From positions 1 through 7,754 of the forward strand of contig CAILKC010000059.1 in the NCBI GenBank assembly GCA_903834675.1: DNA of 7,754 nucleotides, in the 5' to 3' direction. The stretch comes from an uncultured Victivallales bacterium (GTDB taxonomy: Bacteria > Verrucomicrobiota > Lentisphaeria > Oligosphaerales > JAFGRS01). The position numbers and the translations under genes are program-made. Below the pieces are notes generated by a model. It searched no databases. It was not told where the DNA came from and was given only the letters and a program-made list of their open reading frames with translations. Below, in pieces: positions 4,412 to 7,754 of this stretch; the first letter of the stretch is position 1; the number at the start of each line of letters is the position of its first letter.

Positions 4412-7375
4412 CTACTCCCCATTCTCCACCCACAGTAGCTCCGTGCCCGACGGCTTCACGCCGGCCAGTTTCTGGGACAGAACCTGTGCCGCGTCCCGAC
4501 CCACCAGCTCCGACGATTTGACCTCCGCCACCGCGCTCTCCGCCTCGTACGGCACGGCCTCGGGCGAACTGTAGTACCAGACATACCCATGCTCATCCAA
4601 CCACCGAATCGCCGGCAACAAGGGCTGCTTGGCGAGGTCCAGGGCGGATTGGTTCGATTCGACGAACAACGGGTCCCCGGTGTCCAGCAGCATGCGTACA
4701 TCAAGCCGCGCCGGGCGTGGTTGCTTGACCAGCTCGTCCCGGAACACCGCCAGCTTCGGGTAGTAAGTGGCCGGGTCGCTGAAGCTGAACGAGTCGGACC
4801 AACAGCAGAAGTCGGTCTGACCCAGTTCGTACGCAATCGTCATGGCGCGCTCGAACCCACGCAGCCGCTCCTCGTCGCCGAACGGATCGCCGGGCTTGCG
4901 GATGAAGAAGCCGATCTCGCCGATCCCGCCGGGCCAACCGAACACGTTCGGTGACATCCGCAGCCGTGCCATGCGCAGAAACGAGGTCTGCGAGATGGGG
5001 TTCGCGTAGCGCTTGAAGTACCACGACCAATGGGTCGGGTAGCAGCCCGTGCCGTAGTCGTAATCGAGCGCCGTGAAACGACCGATGAGGGTCCGCAGCG
5101 CGGGGTCGGTGCTGTTCGGCCGGACCGAGACGCGGTGCGCCGGGTTGGGATCGATCTCGCGCAGGTCGCCCTGGATCCGGGCCATCGCCCGGAGGTAGAG
5201 GTCCGCGTTCGGGATCGCGTTCTCCTCGTTGATCAGGTTGTAGGAATCCAGCGCGGGGCAGTCCCTCAACTCGCGGGCGAGTCGGCACCACAGGTCTGAC
5301 AAGCGGGAGGTCGGTCCGAGGTCGTACCGTTCGGCGTTGTCGGCCTCGCCGTTGTTGGCCCACCGTGGGAAGGTCTGCTGTTGCGGCGCCAGCCGCACCT
5401 TCACGCCGGACTCCTGAGCGGCCGCCAGGAACCTGCGGAGCCCTGCCACGACGTCGGGGTTGAGTTCGCCCGGCGTCGGCTGCAGGCGAGCCCAGTTGAA
5501 GCTGAGCAGCCAGACGTCGAGCCCGCCCGCCGCGCGGTAGGTCGCGATCAGCTTGTCGAGCGCCTCGCCGCGATCGCGGTGGAAGCCGAAGTCGGCCACG
5601 ATCGCGCCGAGGCGAAGCTGCCGGTCGTGATTGCGGTAGGGCGGGCCGACGCGAAGGACCACACTACGCCGCGCGGCGTCGCCGCCGACCATGGCGTGCC
5701 AGTCGCCTGGCCCCGCGTCAGGCGGGAAGGTGAAGCTGCCGCGGGCGATCCGTCGGACCGGGTCCGCCCGGGCCGCCTCGGTCAGCGTGACGGTGAACTC
5801 CTTGCCCGCCGGTGAGCGCAGCCGCAGGGAACCCGGCGCACCGCGGCCCGCGTAGTCTGCGAACTGCGGCCGAAACAGGGCCGTCTCGCCAGGCTGGAAG
5901 TGGTAGCACTCGTGCGACCCATCCGCCGTAGCGACGCTGAGCCACTCGATCTCGGCGGTGTCGTCGTGGGACAACCTCCAGTCGTACAGCTCCGGGCCGA
6001 CCGCCGGGTCTATCGTCGAGAGCACCACCCGCGCCTGCAGCCACGCCTCTTCATTCGGTCTTGAAGCGACCGGCCAGGCGTCGCCGCCGCTGACCAGGCG
6101 GAGGTCGTAGTCGTCGGAGGTGACCGTTCCCTGCCCCAGCAGCACCAGCTCCAGCAGCACTCGCCTGAGCGGTTGCGCCGGGGTCGTGAAGACGATCCGG
6201 TCGCGCCGCCAGGCGGCCGAGCCCGGCTTGCTTTGGCCGAACCGGCCCCAGCGCATCGTGCCGTCGGCCAGCTCGAGGGAGACGCTCATCTGCACCGGCG
6301 TCTGCGGGCTGTCCTCCCGGTGCCAGACCGCAAACGAGTAACGCTGGTTCGGCTGCAGCTCACCGGCATACGGCACGCCATACCGCGCCGCCCCACCGCC
6401 GAAGCGCGTGATGCGGGCCTGTAGCGCGCGCTGCCCGGTGTGCGCCTCGGCCGTCGCGGTGAACGGGTGGTCGTTATCGCCCCACGCCAGCTCGCGGGGT
6501 GGATCGTCACCACCCTCCTGCTCGACCGACGGGTCGGGCAGGAGGTTCGGCCCGGAGTCGACCGCCAGGGCGTAGGCATCGGCGCCTTCCGGACCCTGCC
6601 ACGGAGCGTCGGCAAGGGCGGCCTCGGTCCTGGCACTGCGGAGCTGGAACCGGAGGTCGGTCCCGGAGGGCTGCGCCGCGAGCCAGGAGAGCTTGTTCGG
6701 AAATGACTTCTCGGTCGGCTGCATCACGGTCACGAACTCGCCCACCCGGTAGCAGGGCGTGAACTCGGTCGCGGTCGAACCCTCCTCGAACTGCGCCGCA
6801 TCGACCCACAGGGTGGCCTGCGCACCGGGCTTCGTCGGTTTCGCATGGATGATGCAGCGGACCCAGGAGATGTCTGCCGGCGTCGTACCGGTGAGGCTCA
6901 GTCGCGTCCACTCCGCGGCCCGGATCGGCCGACTCGCTCCGGCGTCGGTCCACTCGCCCTTGGCGTTGATGAAGTTGATCATCACGTCGAACTCGGCCGC
7001 GTCGGCCGGTTCGGCCTTGACGTACGCCGAGAGCGTGTAGGCCAGCGACGGCTTGACCTGATGCACATCCTGATTGACGTGTAGCAGCGTCGTGCCGTCC
7101 GCCTGCCAGGCGATCTGCTGCGCCCGGGCGCCCTCGACCGCCCCGGCCGCGAAGCTCGGTACGCTGCCGGGGGAGTAGACGCCGTAGACGTTCTCCTGCC
7201 CCCACAGCCCCCAGCCGAAGGCGTAGCCGTCCTGGACCACCCGCTGCCCGACCTCCTGATCCCACTCGAACGAGGGATTGCTGAGCAGGTTGACCCTCGG
7301 CAGTGTCAACGGCGGCGCGGCTTGGGCGGCTAGCGGGGCGAGCAGGAGGCCGAGCCAGAGATTGGGGTGGCGCAT
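4412..7375 (-). CDS. Secreted multidomain clan-A-like glycoside hydrolase, 987 residues
   Basis: The start at 7375 begins a clear signal peptide (MRHPNLWLGLLLAPLAAQA, likely cut after residue 19). The frame is open 94 codons further upstream, but those codons look non-coding; no strong ribosome site marks 7375. Domains follow in order. A CBM4/9-like jelly roll covers about 27-206, opening NLLSNPSFE. A half beta-sandwich covers about 212-272. A second CBM4/9-like unit (NLLPDPSVE) covers about 275-435, and the sandwich seems to resume at about 441-470. A macroglobulin/Ig-like domain covers about 476-576. The catalytic barrel spans about 585-890, with NWARLQPTPGEL (627-638), a strand-4 NEE with likely acid/base Glu717, and GEIG with likely nucleophile Glu820, followed by CCWSDSF. 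The C-terminal alpha/beta domain (890-987) may resemble the GH42 accessory fold. It should hydrolyse a glycan in the periplasm or outside the cell with retention. The family (GH5/42/39-like) and substrate are not decidable by eye. Confidence 0.9.
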   Translation of the reverse strand: MRHPNLWLGLLLAPLAAQAAPPLTLPRVNLLSNPSFEWDQEVGQRVVQDGYAFGWGLWGQENVYGVYSPGSVPSFAAGAVEGARAQQIAWQADGTTLLHVNQDVHQVKPSLAYTLSAYVKAEPADAAEFDVMINFINAKGEWTDAGASRPIRAAEWTRLSLTGTTPADISWVRCIIHAKPTKPGAQATLWVDAAQFEEGSTATEFTPCYRVGEFVTVMQPTEKSFPNKLSWLAAQPSGTDLRFQLRSARTEAALADAPWQGPEGADAYALAVDSGPNLLPDPSVEQEGGDDPPRELAWGDNDHPFTATAEAHTGQRALQARITRFGGGAARYGVPYAGELQPNQRYSFAVWHREDSPQTPVQMSVSLELADGTMRWGRFGQSKPGSAAWRRDRIVFTTPAQPLRRVLLELVLLGQGTVTSDDYDLRLVSGGDAWPVASRPNEEAWLQARVVLSTIDPAVGPELYDWRLSHDDTAEIEWLSVATADGSHECYHFQPGETALFRPQFADYAGRGAPGSLRLRSPAGKEFTVTLTEAARADPVRRIARGSFTFPPDAGPGDWHAMVGGDAARRSVVLRVGPPYRNHDRQLRLGAIVADFGFHRDRGEALDKLIATYRAAGGLDVWLLSFNWARLQPTPGELNPDVVAGLRRFLAAAQESGVKVRLAPQQQTFPRWANNGEADNAERYDLGPTSRLSDLWCRLARELRDCPALDSYNLINEENAIPNADLYLRAMARIQGDLREIDPNPAHRVSVRPNSTDPALRTLIGRFTALDYDYGTGCYPTHWSWYFKRYANPISQTSFLRMARLRMSPNVFGWPGGIGEIGFFIRKPGDPFGDEERLRGFERAMTIAYELGQTDFCCWSDSFSFSDPATYYPKLAVFRDELVKQPRPARLDVRMLLDTGDPLFVESNQSALDLAKQPLLPAIRWLDEHGYVWYYSSPEAVPYEAESAVAEVKSSELVGRDAAQVLSQKLAGVKPSGTELLWVENGE

Positions 7376-7437
7376 GATGGATTCCGGAGATGCGGAGGGG
7401 TTCGCCGTCGATAGGGCGGGGCCTTCAGGCCACGGAA

Positions 7438-7486
7438 GGAAGATAGCTGATAGAGAGCCGCTTCCAGACAGTGGACGGAAGATAGC
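7438..7486. promoter_or_regulatory. 10-bp direct repeat GGAAGATAGC, 39 bases apart
   Basis: Perfect copies lie at 7438-7447 and 7477-7486, between 60 and 115 bases upstream of the glycoside hydrolase start (minus-strand reading GCTATCTTCC). A spacing of 39 bases is close to four helical turns, which would place both copies on the same DNA face. This could be a pair of activator or repressor sites; the role is inferred from position and repetition only. Confidence 0.35.
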
Positions 7487-7704
7487 GTCGTGTCGAACTG
7501 GGCGCAAGAGAGGGGTGCAGGTCAGTTCCGTAGGGGTTCGCTTGTCTGAGAACCGCAGAGGGTCGAGGGCCTGCCCGCCGTGGTGGGTCGAGAGACAAGT
7601 ATCCGAGTCCGCCCCCGTCAATTCGATCCCAATTTCAATCTCGATCCGCCATCCCACCGCTACGGTTTCGCGGCGGTACCCCCAGCTGCGGAAGTCGCGG
7701 GTTC

Positions 7705-7754
7705 GCCTCTGCGCCTCTTCAGCCCCGAAGGGGCGCCATCCCTTCTGCCTCTTC
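7705..7754. repeat. Hairpin-bearing repeat at the right edge, probably cut by the window
   Basis: A perfect 5-bp stem GCCCC/GGGGC with a GAA loop (7722-7726 and 7730-7734) is flanked by two copies of GCCTCTTC (7713-7720 and 7747-7754) 34 bases apart; a partial GCCTCT lies at 7705-7710. The second copy is the last 8 bases of the window, so a second full unit may follow. TTCAGCCCCGAAGGGGCG is, from memory, a common extragenic repeat core in planctomycete-like genomes and resembles the TTCAGCGC element at 2639-2646. Confidence 0.5.

Larger units (their letters stand above)
7376..7754. other. Upstream region of the secreted glycoside hydrolase gene
   Basis: This 379-base stretch holds no credible gene. 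An open frame continues through 7376-7657 on the minus strand, but its product lacks domain character and precedes an ideal signal peptide, so I treat it as leader or promoter DNA. It contains a 10-bp direct repeat (7438 and 7477), a 7-bp inverted repeat CTTGTCT/AGACAAG (7541-7547 and 7593-7599) and a repeat with a hairpin at the right edge. A TTGACG at about 7618-7623 on the minus strand has no well-spaced -10 partner, so no promoter is called. Confidence 0.6.

Noticed and set aside
6507..7265. 252-codon and similar alternative minus-strand frames within the glycoside hydrolase gene
   Set aside because: They are Gly/Arg-rich shadows of a frame that shows a signal peptide, carbohydrate-binding-like domains and catalytic motifs.
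7604..7623. TTGACG...TACTTG (minus strand) as the promoter of the glycoside hydrolase gene
   Set aside because: The spacing is about 14 bases, the -10 match is poor, and it lies more than 200 bases from the start codon.
7376..7657. 94-codon N-terminal extension of the secreted glycoside hydrolase
   Set aside because: It would bury an ideal signal peptide inside the protein. The extension looks like translated upstream DNA.
7705..7754. CRISPR array at the right edge
   Set aside because: There are only two copies of an 8-mer with a hairpin between them, no spacer-repeat pattern of normal length and no cas gene nearby.

Overview
The window is a 7.75 kb piece of GC-rich bacterial DNA, most likely from an uncultured environmental lineage. 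Three things point, from memory and not from a search, towards a Planctomycetota-, Armatimonadota- or similar free-living polysaccharide degrader. These are a very large secreted multidomain glycosidase, a cytosolic glycosidase-like TIM-barrel protein of a poorly described family, and intergenic DNA filled with short hairpin-forming repeat units. No tRNA, rRNA, CRISPR array, transposase or phage gene is visible.

Layout. Positions 1-2267 hold three genes that all read leftward (minus strand), with gaps of 78 and 64 bases, so they may be co-transcribed. In order of transcription they are a flavoredoxin-like FMN protein (2267-1701), a membrane-anchored protein of unknown function (1622-1005) and a DUF72/YecE-family TIM-barrel protein (940-1). 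The DUF72 gene runs off the left edge, and its last 40 codons no longer look like the family. Positions 2268-2972 are a 705-base non-coding block with phased short repeats, a REP-like hairpin cluster, a 7-bp-arm dyad and a GC-rich 3 x 8 bp tandem repeat. Positions 2973-4325 (plus strand) encode a 450-residue glycosidase-like barrel protein with a CxCxxC motif. After 86 bases it meets, tail to tail, a 987-residue secreted clan-A-like glycoside hydrolase on the minus strand (7375-4412). Positions 7376-7754 are the upstream region of that gene, ending at the window edge in another hairpin-containing repeat.

How the genes may work together. The large enzyme has a signal peptide, two carbohydrate-binding-like jelly-roll domains, beta-sandwich linkers and a barrel with two well-placed catalytic glutamates, so it should attack a glycan outside the cytoplasm. 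The 450-residue protein has no signal peptide and could act on sugars or glycosides after uptake, although its activity is unknown. The left-hand trio looks like a separate redox/unknown-function unit. No defence system, biosynthetic cluster or mobile element is evident. The most unusual items are the uncharacterised CxCxxC barrel family, the apparent insertion of one carbohydrate-binding domain inside another module, the broken end of the DUF72 gene, and the repeat-rich intergenic DNA.
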